A stretch of DNA of 64,000 bases, taken from the NCBI GenBank assembly GCA_026416715.1, contig JAOAEQ010000003.1, positions 69,040 to 133,039 of the forward strand, in the 5' to 3' direction. Under the pieces are notes generated by a model. That model ran no database searches. It saw only the letters and a list, made by a program, of their open reading frames with translations, and was not told the DNA's origin. A program made the position numbers and the translations under genes. Each line of letters begins with the position of its first letter. The stretch's first letter is position 1. Below, piece by piece: positions 9,090-17,300 of this stretch. Origin of the DNA: a bacterium. Its GTDB lineage: Bacteria; UBP4; UBA4092; JAOAEQ01.

Positions 9090-9782
9090 ATGTCTCAAGT
9101 TACGGACAATTTGCTTCGTTTGAAAGAGCGAATTCATGAGATAGCATTACGGAGTCATCGGAATCCAGAAGAAATCATTGTAGTTGCAGTAACTAAGACT
9201 GTTCCTATCGAAAAAATACTGGAAGCGATTGACGCTGGAATACATAATATCGGTGAAAATCGAGTACAGGAAGCTCGAGAGAAGTTCAACCAAATTGGGA
9301 ATAAGGTAATCTGGCACTTAGTCGGACATTTACAAACGAATAAAGTTAAACCGGCAGTTGCGATGTTCGAGTTGATTCAATCAATTGACCGTATCGAGGT
9401 CGCGAGAGAAATAGATAAACGCGCCCGCCAGATTAATAAAGTTCAGAACGTTCTCATCGAAGTTAATACCTCGGGAGAAGAGACTAAGTTTGGAATAGAA
9501 CCTGATAGATTAATGCAATTGATTGAACAGATTTTGCCCTTGCCAAACATTCGAATCCAAGGGTTAATGACTATTGCTCCATTAGTGGCTGACCCAGAAC
9601 GAGCGCGACCGAGCTTTATCCAGTTACGAGAGTTGGCTGAACAGATTCAACGTCAGCATATAGCTGGTGTTGAAATGCGGTATCTTTCAATGGGGATGAC
9701 GAACGATTATCCGGTAGCTATTCAAGAAGGAGCAAATATGCTTAGAATCGGAACCGCGATATTCGGAGCGCGACTTCCGTAG
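9090..9782 (+). CDS. yggS: YggS/PROSC family PLP-binding protein
   Basis: 230-residue member of the alanine-racemase-like N-terminal fold that binds pyridoxal phosphate and keeps cellular PLP and amino acid pools balanced. Visible marks are the PLP lysine in VAVTKTVP (Lys36), the GENRVQE and WHLVGHLQTNK segments, and SMGMTNDYPVAIQEG near the C-terminus. A TATAAT lies at 9051-9056, but no good -35 or ribosome site is seen. It is followed by proC after 23 bp; the yggS-proC pairing is common in bacteria and supports both calls. Confidence 0.93.
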   Translation: MSQVTDNLLRLKERIHEIALRSHRNPEEIIVVAVTKTVPIEKILEAIDAGIHNIGENRVQEAREKFNQIGNKVIWHLVGHLQTNKVKPAVAMFELIQSIDRIEVAREIDKRARQINKVQNVLIEVNTSGEETKFGIEPDRLMQLIEQILPLPNIRIQGLMTIAPLVADPERARPSFIQLRELAEQIQRQHIAGVEMRYLSMGMTNDYPVAIQEGANMLRIGTAIFGARLP

Positions 9783-9805
9783 CGAGCCGGAAGGAGGGCT
9801 GTAAT

Positions 9806-10627
9806 ATGAGTAAAGAAAAACGACTAGCGTTTATTGGTGCAGGGAATATGGCTGAAGCATTGATTCGCGGGATACTCTATTCGAAATTAGTGAAACCGTC
9901 AGCGATTATTGCCAGTGATACACTTGATACCCGAGTAGAATATATTAGTCGTCGTGTGGGAGTGAGAGCAACACGAGATAATCGAGAAGCGATTCAAGAA
10001 GCAAATATTATTTTTCTTGCAGTAAAACCGAACGTAGTTGATACCGTTTTATCAGAAATCGGGACGCTGTTAACGAAAGAACAATTATTAATCAGTATCG
10101 CTGCTGGTATTACTATTGCTCGAATTGAGAAACAGTTAACTGGACATATTCCAGTAATCCGGGCGATGCCGAATACTCCCGCGTTAGTTCTCGAAGGAGC
10201 GACGGCCATCTGCCCTGGGTCGTTTACGTTAAAATCCCATCTTGAACTAGCTCAGCAATTACTCGGTGCGGTAGGGAAAGTGGTGGTCGTAGATGAAACG
10301 GTTATGGATACCGTAACTGGTTTATCTGGTAGTGGTCCAGCATATATTTTTATGGTTATTGAAGCGTTAGCGGATGCAGGAGTTAAAGAAGGATTAGAAC
10401 GAGGAACTGCTCTGTTGCTGGCAGCGCAAACGGTTTTAGGTGCAGCAAAGATGGTTCTCCAGACAGGGGAACATCCTGCGGTGTTGAAAGATAAAGTTGC
10501 ATCCCCAGGCGGGACAACAATTGCCGGGATTGCTGTATTAGAATCAGCTGGATTGCGGAAATCGCTCATTCAAGCGGTATCCGCAGCTACAGCGAGGTCG
10601 AGAGAATTAAACCAAGCTAAAAAATGA
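9806..10627 (+). CDS. proC: Pyrroline-5-carboxylate reductase
   Basis: Last step of proline synthesis: reduces 1-pyrroline-5-carboxylate with NAD(P)H. 273 residues, the usual length. The N-terminal Rossmann motif is FIGAGNMAEALIRG, the central VIRAMPNTPALV segment is intact, and the C-terminal signature is SGSGPAYIFMVIEALADAGV followed by SPGGTTIAGI. The ribosome site AAGGAGG (9791-9797) is 8 nt before the ATG. It sits between yggS and asd in one operon. Confidence 0.96.
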   Translation: MSKEKRLAFIGAGNMAEALIRGILYSKLVKPSAIIASDTLDTRVEYISRRVGVRATRDNREAIQEANIIFLAVKPNVVDTVLSEIGTLLTKEQLLISIAAGITIARIEKQLTGHIPVIRAMPNTPALVLEGATAICPGSFTLKSHLELAQQLLGAVGKVVVVDETVMDTVTGLSGSGPAYIFMVIEALADAGVKEGLERGTALLLAAQTVLGAAKMVLQTGEHPAVLKDKVASPGGTTIAGIAVLESAGLRKSLIQAVSAATARSRELNQAKK

Positions 10628-10655
10628 AAATTTAATGTTAAAGGAGAAAAAACAT

Positions 10656-11702
10656 ATGGAAATCGATAAGGTAGGTTATAAAGTTATTATTGTAGGAGCA
10701 ACAGGAGCGGTTGGAATCCAGTTCCGAGAAATTTTAGAACAACGCCGATTCCCAGTAAAGGAATTGCGGCTATTAGCTTCATCGCGGTCAATCGGTAAAA
10801 CTATGGTCTTTAGGGGAAAAGAAATTCCAGTAGAAGAGCTGAAACTCGAATGTTTCAAAGGAGATGAAATTGTTCTCGCATCAGCTGGTGGCGATGTGAG
10901 TAAGTGGTTTGCGCGTGATGCAGCAAAAAAAGGATGTATCACGATAGATAACACCAGCGCGTTTCGTATGGAGAAAGATGTGCCATTAGTTGTTCCGGAA
11001 GTTAATCCGCAGGACGTTACCTGGCATTCGGGGATCATTGCGAATCCGAATTGTTCAACAATTCAGATGGTAGTTCCATTGAAGCCGATCCATGACGTTG
11101 CAAAAATTAAACGGATTGTTGTTTCAACCTATCAATCTGTATCCGGAAAAGGACTGAAGGCAATTGATGAATTAGAAAAACAGACGCGCGCGTGGGCAGA
11201 AGGGAAACCATATCCTGCGCCAGCCGTATTCCCACATCAGATTGCGTTCAATTGTTTACCACATATCGATAGTTTTTTACCGAATGGATATACCAAAGAA
11301 GAAATGAAAATGGTTAATGAAACTAAGAAAATTATGGGTGACCAGAGTATCCAGGTTACTGCGACTACGGTTCGTGTACCGGTTTTTTATGCACATAGCG
11401 AGTCGGTAAATATTGAGACGGAAAAGAAATTAACCGTTGCCCAAGTTAAAGAGTTATTAAAAAATGCGCCTGGCGTAATTGTAGTTGACGACCCGAGTAA
11501 AAATGAGTATCCATTAGCAATTAATGCTGCAGGAAAAGATGAAGTATTTGTTGGTCGGATTCGGGAAGATGAATCTATTCCAAATGGTATCAATATGTGG
11601 ATTGTAGCTGATAATATTCGAAAAGGCGCAGCATTAAATGCAATCCAGATTGCGGAAATAATGCATACTATGGGGCTGCTTAAAGATAGATGGTTTGAAT
11701 AA
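10656..11702 (+). CDS. asd: Aspartate-semialdehyde dehydrogenase
   Basis: Converts aspartyl phosphate to aspartate semialdehyde with NADPH, feeding lysine/diaminopimelate, threonine and methionine synthesis. It shows the Rossmann loop VGATGAVGIQF, the catalytic cysteine in NPNCSTIQM, and the later substrate-binding region RVPVFYAHSES. I chose the ATG at 10656 rather than one at 10635 because AAGGAG (10641-10646) sits 9 nt before it; this gives 348 residues. It closes the yggS-proC-asd operon and is followed at once by a strong terminator. Confidence 0.96.
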   Translation: MEIDKVGYKVIIVGATGAVGIQFREILEQRRFPVKELRLLASSRSIGKTMVFRGKEIPVEELKLECFKGDEIVLASAGGDVSKWFARDAAKKGCITIDNTSAFRMEKDVPLVVPEVNPQDVTWHSGIIANPNCSTIQMVVPLKPIHDVAKIKRIVVSTYQSVSGKGLKAIDELEKQTRAWAEGKPYPAPAVFPHQIAFNCLPHIDSFLPNGYTKEEMKMVNETKKIMGDQSIQVTATTVRVPVFYAHSESVNIETEKKLTVAQVKELLKNAPGVIVVDDPSKNEYPLAINAAGKDEVFVGRIREDESIPNGINMWIVADNIRKGAALNAIQIAEIMHTMGLLKDRWFE

Positions 11703-11738
11703 AGAGTTTCATTGCAACGAGATAAACCATACAACCAT

Positions 11739-11770
11739 AGGCGCAAACAAAATTGCGCCTTCCTTTTTTA
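11739..11770 (+). terminator. Rho-independent terminator after asd
   Basis: AGGCGCAA (11739-11746) pairs with TTGCGCCT (11753-11760) around a 6-nt loop, followed by TCCTTTTTTA. It ends only 2 nt before the ATG of the next gene, so it may also act as an attenuator or leader hairpin. Confidence 0.85.
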
Positions 11771-11772
11771 TT

Positions 11773-12168
11773 ATGATTAAGATAGAAATCAATACTCCTA
11801 CACGGACTGCGTTAGTTGATATAACTGCGCAGATTGAAGATGCGGTCAGAAAAAGTAAAGTAGGTAATGGCGTATGCTATGTATATGTTCCGCATACTAC
11901 TGCCGGGATAACAATTAACGAAAATGCAGACCCATCAGTTCCAGCCGATATTATAAAAGAATTGAATAAACTCGTTCCGTTTGATGACCATTATCAGCAT
12001 TCGGAAGGGAATTCCGCGGCGCATATTAAATCAACATTCGTTGGGTGTTCACAGGTTATCCTGATTGAAAATGGCCGGTTAGTTTTAGGGACATGGCAGG
12101 GGATATTTTTCTGTGAATTTGATGGACCGCGACATCGACAAGTCTGGATTAAAATAATTCCTTCTTAG
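11773..12168 (+). CDS. YjbQ/UPF0047 family protein
   Basis: 131 residues after choosing the ATG at 11773; a longer frame would run through the asd terminator and add an unconserved leader. Family signatures are PHTTAGITINENADP, AHIKSTFVG and LGTWQGIFFCEFDGPRHRQ. Members of UPF0047 form compact trimers; E. coli YjbQ has weak thiamine-phosphate synthase activity, but the main role is unsettled. There is no clear ribosome site, because the upstream sequence is the T-tract of a terminator. A second, more diverged copy is at 55609-56022. Confidence 0.85.
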   Translation: MIKIEINTPTRTALVDITAQIEDAVRKSKVGNGVCYVYVPHTTAGITINENADPSVPADIIKELNKLVPFDDHYQHSEGNSAAHIKSTFVGCSQVILIENGRLVLGTWQGIFFCEFDGPRHRQVWIKIIPS

Positions 12169-12222
12169 AACTTTATCGTAATAAACTTTATATAAAAGAA
12201 AGAACGCAAAAAAACCGATACT

Positions 12223-13422
12223 ATGCAATATGAAAAAATCGTATCAGGCATATTAATATTCATTTGTTTTTCGTTCAGTTTCGCTGACCGAGTTGATGAT
12301 TTAATATCGCAATTAAAGCATAAAGATTTTTGGGTTCGTCGCCCTGCTGTTTTAGCATTACGTAAAATTCAAGATCCGAGAGTGGACGAATCACTAATTT
12401 CATGTTTGAAGGATGAGGATTTTTGTGTTAGAAGATTCGCTGCAGAAGCAATGATATTGAAGGGAGACGGTCGTGCTATAGAATCATTAATTTTATGTTT
12501 AAGAGATACAGATGATGAAGTCAGACGATTTGTAGCAGAAGCACTGGGTCAGATAGGAGACGCCCGTGCGATTGAACCATTAACAAAATGTTTACATGAT
12601 GATAATATGTACGTTCGAATTGCGGTAGTGAATGCATTAAGCAAGATAAAAGATCCGCAGACAATAAATTCGTTAGTTCTATTTTTAAATGACGAGTGTC
12701 CGATGGTACGTTCTTCAACTATAAGGGCGTTAGGCGAAATTGGCGATAATCGAGCAGTTACATATTTAATTCCTTTTTTAAAAGATAACGCTGTGCATGA
12801 AACAGCAGCAGTAGCTTTAGCAAAAATAGGCCAACCTTCGATAGACTCATTAATATCGGCTTTAAAAGATACTGAAGAGGAATCCTGGATACAAGGAATA
12901 GAACGGGAATCGGTTATAAAAGCATTGGTTTTGATTGGTAAGTTATCTGTTGAGCCAATGATTGCTTGTTTAAAAGATAAGGACGCAAGTATACGGACGA
13001 TAGCAGCGCATGTTCTTTATGAGATTAAAGACGTTAAAGCAGTTAATCCATTAATTGAATGTTTAAAGGACGATAATTGGATGGTACGGGCAATAGCAGC
13101 GAATGCGTTAGGCGAAATTAAAGATGAGCGGGCAATTGCACCGCTAATAGTATGTTTGGAGGATAATCATTACGATGTGTATAATTCTGTTTCCAATGCG
13201 CTCATAAAGATCGGTCAACCAGCGGTGACTCATTTGCTTGAACATTTGAATGATAGAAATCCTAGGTTATGCACTTCTGCTGCTGTAATACTGGGAGAAA
13301 TTAAAGACACTCGCGCAATCGAACCGTTAATAAACTTAATACAAAATAACAATAAATACATACGAGGAACCGCAATAGACGCATTAGGCAATATTGGCGA
13401 CAAAAAGTTATTCCTTATTTAG
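12223..13422 (+). CDS. Exported HEAT-repeat protein (frameshifted at 3' end)
   Basis: 399 residues: signal peptide (KIVSGILIFICFSFSFA) followed by about 12 HEAT/PBS-lyase-like repeats of about 31 residues, each with a core like DxxVRxxAAxALGEIxDxRAIxPLI. These form a solenoid for protein binding. The last repeat stops abruptly (GDKKLFLI, then TAG). Reading one frame back from the A5 run at 13402-13406 continues it as VIPYLVNSLPDWD and stays open to 13868. The true gene is therefore probably 12223-13868, broken by one missing A, or one that is recoded. It is followed by a transglutaminase in a likely operon. Confidence 0.8.
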   Translation: MQYEKIVSGILIFICFSFSFADRVDDLISQLKHKDFWVRRPAVLALRKIQDPRVDESLISCLKDEDFCVRRFAAEAMILKGDGRAIESLILCLRDTDDEVRRFVAEALGQIGDARAIEPLTKCLHDDNMYVRIAVVNALSKIKDPQTINSLVLFLNDECPMVRSSTIRALGEIGDNRAVTYLIPFLKDNAVHETAAVALAKIGQPSIDSLISALKDTEEESWIQGIERESVIKALVLIGKLSVEPMIACLKDKDASIRTIAAHVLYEIKDVKAVNPLIECLKDDNWMVRAIAANALGEIKDERAIAPLIVCLEDNHYDVYNSVSNALIKIGQPAVTHLLEHLNDRNPRLCTSAAVILGEIKDTRAIEPLINLIQNNNKYIRGTAIDALGNIGDKKLFLI

Positions 13423-13868
13423 TAAACAGTTTGCCCGATTGGGACATTCAAGGTAGAATTGTGGCGGCTTTAGAAAAATTAGATTGGATACCGAAAACTG
13501 AAAAGGAACAGATATATTCCATGATTTGTAAAAGAGATGTGCAAAATCTTATTGACAACTGGGAATTAACCAAACGAATTTTAATACAGGATATAGAAAC
13601 TTCTGATATTCGAAAAATTGAAAACGGAATCTATTCTTTTATCTGTATCGGTAGAGCAGAAATTATTCATTATCTTGTAACAGTATTATATGCAAAAGGT
13701 AATAATGATATAGCAGCTACTTATATTTCCTGTGGGAATAAAACACTGGCTAAAGTTGGTTACAATTGGTTAAAGAAACAACGATATAAAACAATTTCTA
13801 GCGCAGGTAAATATGGAGTTAGTTGGGGACGCTGGATGTTTCCTCCTGATCCTGTAGTAACCCCCTAG
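13407..13868 (+). CDS. C-terminal continuation of HEAT-repeat protein in the -1 frame
   Basis: This frame reads VIPYLVNSLPDWDIQGRIVAAL directly after the point where the HEAT protein loses frame, completing the interrupted repeat. It ends with a tail rich in aromatic residues and prolines (WGRWMFPPDPVVTP). A TTG at 13431 could start it as a separate 145-residue protein, but no ribosome site precedes it and its first residues complete a HEAT repeat. A homopolymer indel (assembly error or mutation) is the simplest reading. It ends 1 bp before the transglutaminase start. Confidence 0.65.
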   Translation, partial: VIPYLVNSLPDWDIQGRIVAALEKLDWIPKTEKEQIYSMICKRDVQNLIDNWELTKRILIQDIETSDIRKIENGIYSFICIGRAEIIHYLVTVLYAKGNNDIAATYISCGNKTLAKVGYNWLKKQRYKTISSAGKYGVSWGRWMFPPDPVVTP

Positions 13869-13869
13869 T

Positions 13870-15456
13870 ATGTTCATGAAATTAATACAAAGAAATAATT
13901 GGCATGTAATATTATTCATTTTAATAGTTTTTATTCCTTGTAGAACATTTGGTTTTTCGAATCCTACTTCCGAGAATTGGTTGAATGTGTTTCTCATGGG
14001 CGAAAAGATAGGGTATTATCATGAGACCAAACAGGAAACACTTTTTAACGGTGAAAAGGTCTATGAAATCAACAGCGAGATGATATCGAAACTTGCACGG
14101 TTCGGAATCGAGTTCAATGTAATTCAGAGATCGCAGGTATATCTAGCGAAAGATTATTCCGCTCGTTTTTGTAAATATGAAGAAGAAATGATGGGAAGTA
14201 AAAAAATCGTTACCGCAACGGTGCAAGGAAACAAATTATTGGTAGAAATCAATCTGAATGGTGAAATAACCAAGCAAACGTTAGCTTGGGCTCCGTCAAA
14301 TTATTTTGATGCGGCTGTAGTTGAAAAGATTGTGCGAGATGGCTTACCTGTGGGAAAGACGTATCAGTTTAAGGTATATAGTCCGGAGTTAGCGCGATGG
14401 TTTGATGTGTCAGTATCAGTTGGGACAACCGAAAAGGTAGAGGTAAATGGCATCATCCAAGACGCAGTAGTTGTATATACGGAGTATTTACAAGCGCCAG
14501 AGTTGACATCTCGAACGTGGATTGGGAAAGATAACCGAGTGGTCAAAGCAGAGGTTGGGAATTATGGGATGGTTATGGTTCAGGTACCGGAAGCGGAAGC
14601 GAAAGAGTTTAAGCAGAAAATGGAAATCAAGAATCTCGCAATGTTAAAAAGTAATGTAACTTTCGATGAGCCAAAAGAAGTAACCCGAATGCGAGTTAAA
14701 ATAACTTATACTGACGGTGACCCGAGAACCTTTATTCCTGAGGATGACCGGCAGAAATGGGAACAGCTATCCGATACAACTGTTCAATCGCGAGTGTTAA
14801 TTATAACCGCAAATCCGATTGATGAAAATACAGTGCTGGAACTACCGTTAAAAATTAAAGATAAGAATATAACGAGGTTCTTATCAAATACGCCCTATAT
14901 TCAATCAGATGATTCGGCAATAGTTGCTATTGCAAAGCAGATTGCTGGTTCTGAAAGAAACTCCGTAAAAGTAGCAATAGCATTATGCCATTGGGTAAAT
15001 AATTATGTTGAGAATAAAGGGTTTGATACGGGGTTTGCATCAGCTAAGGATACGCTGGTAACCAAACGCGGAGATTGCACTGAACATTCGGTTTTATTAG
15101 CAGCATTAACTCGTGCGGTTGGAATTCCGACCAAAATTGTTACTGGAATAACCTATGCTGAAGATGGTTTTTACTACCATATGTGGGTAGAAGTGTATGT
15201 TGGCAAATGGATTGCATTAGACCCGACGATGGATGAAATCCGGGTGAATGCGACACATATAAAACTTGCGGAAACTGAGACTCAAGAAGATGAATTAAGT
15301 GACTATGCATTGAAACTCCTCCGTTCTCTTAAAAAAATTACATTAGAGATACTTGACTACGATATGGCAGGGGAATATTATTCTTCCCAAGATACTCAAA
15401 TGTCAAGTCAAAATGAGATGTATAAAGTTTTAGAAAACCTGCTAAAATCCCAATAG
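13870..15456 (+). CDS. Exported transglutaminase-like protein
   Basis: 528 residues with an N-terminal signal sequence or anchor (HVILFILIVFIPCRTFG). A long beta-rich N-terminal region is followed by a transglutaminase-core domain with the expected triad: Cys403 in TKRGDCTEHSVLLAALTRAVGIP, His in YYHMWVEVYV and Asp in ALDPTMDE. In bacteria such domains are mostly periplasmic peptidases or amidases rather than cross-linkers. The substrate is unknown. The gene starts 1 bp after the HEAT-protein frame, so the two are probably translated from one mRNA and may work together. Confidence 0.8.
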   Translation: MFMKLIQRNNWHVILFILIVFIPCRTFGFSNPTSENWLNVFLMGEKIGYYHETKQETLFNGEKVYEINSEMISKLARFGIEFNVIQRSQVYLAKDYSARFCKYEEEMMGSKKIVTATVQGNKLLVEINLNGEITKQTLAWAPSNYFDAAVVEKIVRDGLPVGKTYQFKVYSPELARWFDVSVSVGTTEKVEVNGIIQDAVVVYTEYLQAPELTSRTWIGKDNRVVKAEVGNYGMVMVQVPEAEAKEFKQKMEIKNLAMLKSNVTFDEPKEVTRMRVKITYTDGDPRTFIPEDDRQKWEQLSDTTVQSRVLIITANPIDENTVLELPLKIKDKNITRFLSNTPYIQSDDSAIVAIAKQIAGSERNSVKVAIALCHWVNNYVENKGFDTGFASAKDTLVTKRGDCTEHSVLLAALTRAVGIPTKIVTGITYAEDGFYYHMWVEVYVGKWIALDPTMDEIRVNATHIKLAETETQEDELSDYALKLLRSLKKITLEILDYDMAGEYYSSQDTQMSSQNEMYKVLENLLKSQ

Positions 15457-15744
15457 TTCTGTTGTGCCATTTTGGCAGTGTGCAATGGTACATTATGACA
15501 CCCTAATCAACAATTTACTCCTATAATAACTTTTATAATTCCAACATTGTTCGCTGAACACTTGATTTTAAGCTGAATTTGTACCTGTTTGACTATTGTA
15601 TCGAATCCGAATTTTGTGAGTTAACTCTGGTATAGAAATTGCTCGAATGATTAAACGGAAAATAATTCAAATTATACTTTTCATACTTTCTGTGAGTGAT
15701 ATAAATAAAGGGAAATCTTGGCAGAGTGTTAAGCTGAACTTGAT
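15457..15744 (+). other. Intergenic region upstream of receiver gene
   Basis: AT-rich, no coding frame. A small hairpin (TGCCA/TGGCA near 15465) follows the transglutaminase stop but lacks a T-run. A promoter for the next gene begins at 15745. Confidence 0.4.
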
Positions 15745-15773
15745 TTGAATATCAATTAAAATTATGCTATTCT
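15745..15773 (+). promoter_or_regulatory. Putative sigma-70 promoter for receiver-domain gene
   Basis: TTGAAT (15745-15750), 17-bp spacer, and TATTCT (15768-15773) preceded by an extended -10 TG. The gene starts about 50 bp downstream. Confidence 0.5.
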
Positions 15774-15824
15774 TTTTCAGGTGAAGTTAATTGTTCAATC
15801 ATAACATAAGGCAAGGTGCAAATT

Positions 15825-16214
15825 ATGACCTTTGCAATTTCACCTTATAACAAACAAAAAATTCTTATTGTTGACGATGACCGATATACTCGGTTGACAC
15901 TAGAAGATGTTTTACAACGGGAAGGATTCAATACGTTCGGTCTGCCGGATGGGAACCAAGTAGCTGAAATTGTTATGAACGAATTAATTGATTTAGTTCT
16001 GCTTGACCTAAATCTTCCCGATCGAGATGGAATAGAAGTTTTGCGTGAAATAAGATATATGTGGTCGCAATTGCCAGTGATTATGATAACAGCTTCACGA
16101 GCGCCAGATTTATTCCATGCATTGATGGAACTCAATGTATTCTCGTTACTTCCGAAACCTATTGATATAGCGCTATTACGACATGCGGTACGTCACGCAT
16201 TATTTAAGTTGTAA
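15825..16214 (+). CDS. Stand-alone response regulator receiver domain
   Basis: 129-residue single-domain receiver. The acidic pocket is ILIVDDD, the phospho-acceptor is Asp61 in LLDLNLPD, the conserved Thr lies in MITAS and the Lys in LLPKPI. There is no DNA-binding or enzymatic output domain, so it probably acts by protein binding, in the manner of CheY or Spo0F. The ATG at 15825 follows AAGGTG (15813-15818); a GTG at 15816 inside that site is less likely. No kinase is adjacent; the nearest is the NtrY-like kinase at 20405. htpX and degP follow. Confidence 0.85.
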   Translation: MTFAISPYNKQKILIVDDDRYTRLTLEDVLQREGFNTFGLPDGNQVAEIVMNELIDLVLLDLNLPDRDGIEVLREIRYMWSQLPVIMITASRAPDLFHALMELNVFSLLPKPIDIALLRHAVRHALFKL

Positions 16215-16249
16215 CCAAAAAATACAACGATATTTTTTTGCTAGTATAA

Positions 16250-16293
16250 ATCCCATTAGTTGCAGATACACGCTGTGATAGTACTAATGGGAT
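16250..16293. promoter_or_regulatory. 11-bp inverted repeat upstream of htpX
   Basis: ATCCCATTAGT (16250-16260) and ACTAATGGGAT (16283-16293) are perfect inverted repeats separated by 22 bp, ending 7 nt before the htpX ribosome site. It could be an operator for a dimeric regulator, a leader hairpin that occludes the ribosome site, or a terminator of the receiver gene lacking a T-run. It is not the CIRCE element. Confidence 0.45.
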
Positions 16294-16315
16294 AAATTAT
16301 AGGAGGTTGATAGAG

Positions 16316-17182
16316 ATGAATGTACTTAAAACCACCATGCTAATGGTTGTTTTAACCATGATTTTAGTGTTTATCGGTTCATTTTGGGGAACCGAAGGAA
16401 TGGTATTTGCGTTAATCTTTTCCTTAGGAATGAACTTATTTATGTATTGGTTCAGTGATAAGATGGTATTAATGATGTATCGAGCGAGACCAGTAACACC
16501 GCAAGAAGCACCGCAGTTATACCAGATGGTTGCCGAATTGACACAAAATGCGGGTTTACCGATGCCAAAATTGTATATAATTCCAACCGATACGCCGAAT
16601 GCGTTTGCTACTGGACGGAATCCGAACCATGCAGCAATTGCGGTTACCGAAGGAATTCTACGTATTCTCGATTATAATGAACTTAAAGGGGTACTAGCGC
16701 ATGAATTAGCGCATGTGAAAAATCGAGATATGCTGATTGGAACGATTGCTGCAGGGATAGCTGGTGCGGTGATGATGCTAGCGCGGATGGCGCAATTTGC
16801 TGCGATGTTCGGTGGGGTCGGTGGTCGCAATGACCGTGAAGGAAATAATCCCTTAGCGTTATTGGTTATGATAATCGTTGCACCATTAGCTGCGTTACTG
16901 GTTCAGTTGTGGATATCCCGCACGAGAGAATATGAAGCTGATGCGACCGGAGCACGGTTCGCAAAAAATGCTGATGGGTTAGCGAATGCGTTATATAAAT
17001 TAGAACAAGCAGCAAAGTTATTACCAATGAATGCGAATCCTTCGACGGCGCATTTATTTATCGTTAATCCATTATCTGGTCGTTCTTTCCTAACATTATT
17101 TTCGACGCATCCACCGATCTCGGAACGAATTAAACGGCTTCGAGCGATGTCATTAACCGAGTTACTCGGTGCAATGAAGTAA
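16316..17182 (+). CDS. htpX: HtpX-type membrane zinc metalloprotease (M48)
   Basis: 288-residue inner-membrane protease involved in membrane-protein quality control. Two N-terminal membrane helices, the zinc motif HELAH (His129 and His133), two more hydrophobic segments, and the third ligand region REYEADATGARFA are all present, followed by a conserved tail STHPPISERIKRLRAM. The ATG at 16316 is 9 nt after a perfect AGGAGG (16301-16306); the TTG at 16307 abuts that site and is rejected. It is followed by degP, so two envelope proteases are adjacent. Confidence 0.93.
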   Translation: MNVLKTTMLMVVLTMILVFIGSFWGTEGMVFALIFSLGMNLFMYWFSDKMVLMMYRARPVTPQEAPQLYQMVAELTQNAGLPMPKLYIIPTDTPNAFATGRNPNHAAIAVTEGILRILDYNELKGVLAHELAHVKNRDMLIGTIAAGIAGAVMMLARMAQFAAMFGGVGGRNDREGNNPLALLVMIIVAPLAALLVQLWISRTREYEADATGARFAKNADGLANALYKLEQAAKLLPMNANPSTAHLFIVNPLSGRSFLTLFSTHPPISERIKRLRAMSLTELLGAMK

Positions 17183-17300
17183 CCCTAACCCTAAAATATT
17201 CATTACAAAAAATTTTGAATAAACCCTTAGGGTACGGTGTTAGATAGAGATATTAAATGTGATTAATAAAAAATATCCATTAGATGTGTGGGAGGATACT

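Noticed and set aside
13402-13410. Programmed -1 frameshift site in the HEAT gene
   Set aside because: The run is C AAAAA G, not the canonical A AAA AAG heptamer, and no strong downstream structure is seen; an indel is simpler. Not fully excluded.
15466-15485. Sigma-54 promoter-like TTGGCA near the end of the transglutaminase gene and again near 15719
   Set aside because: The GG to GC spacing does not fit the -24/-12 pattern in either place.
16250-16293. CIRCE element upstream of htpX
   Set aside because: The arms ATCCCATTAGT do not match TTAGCACTC and the spacer is 22 rather than 9.
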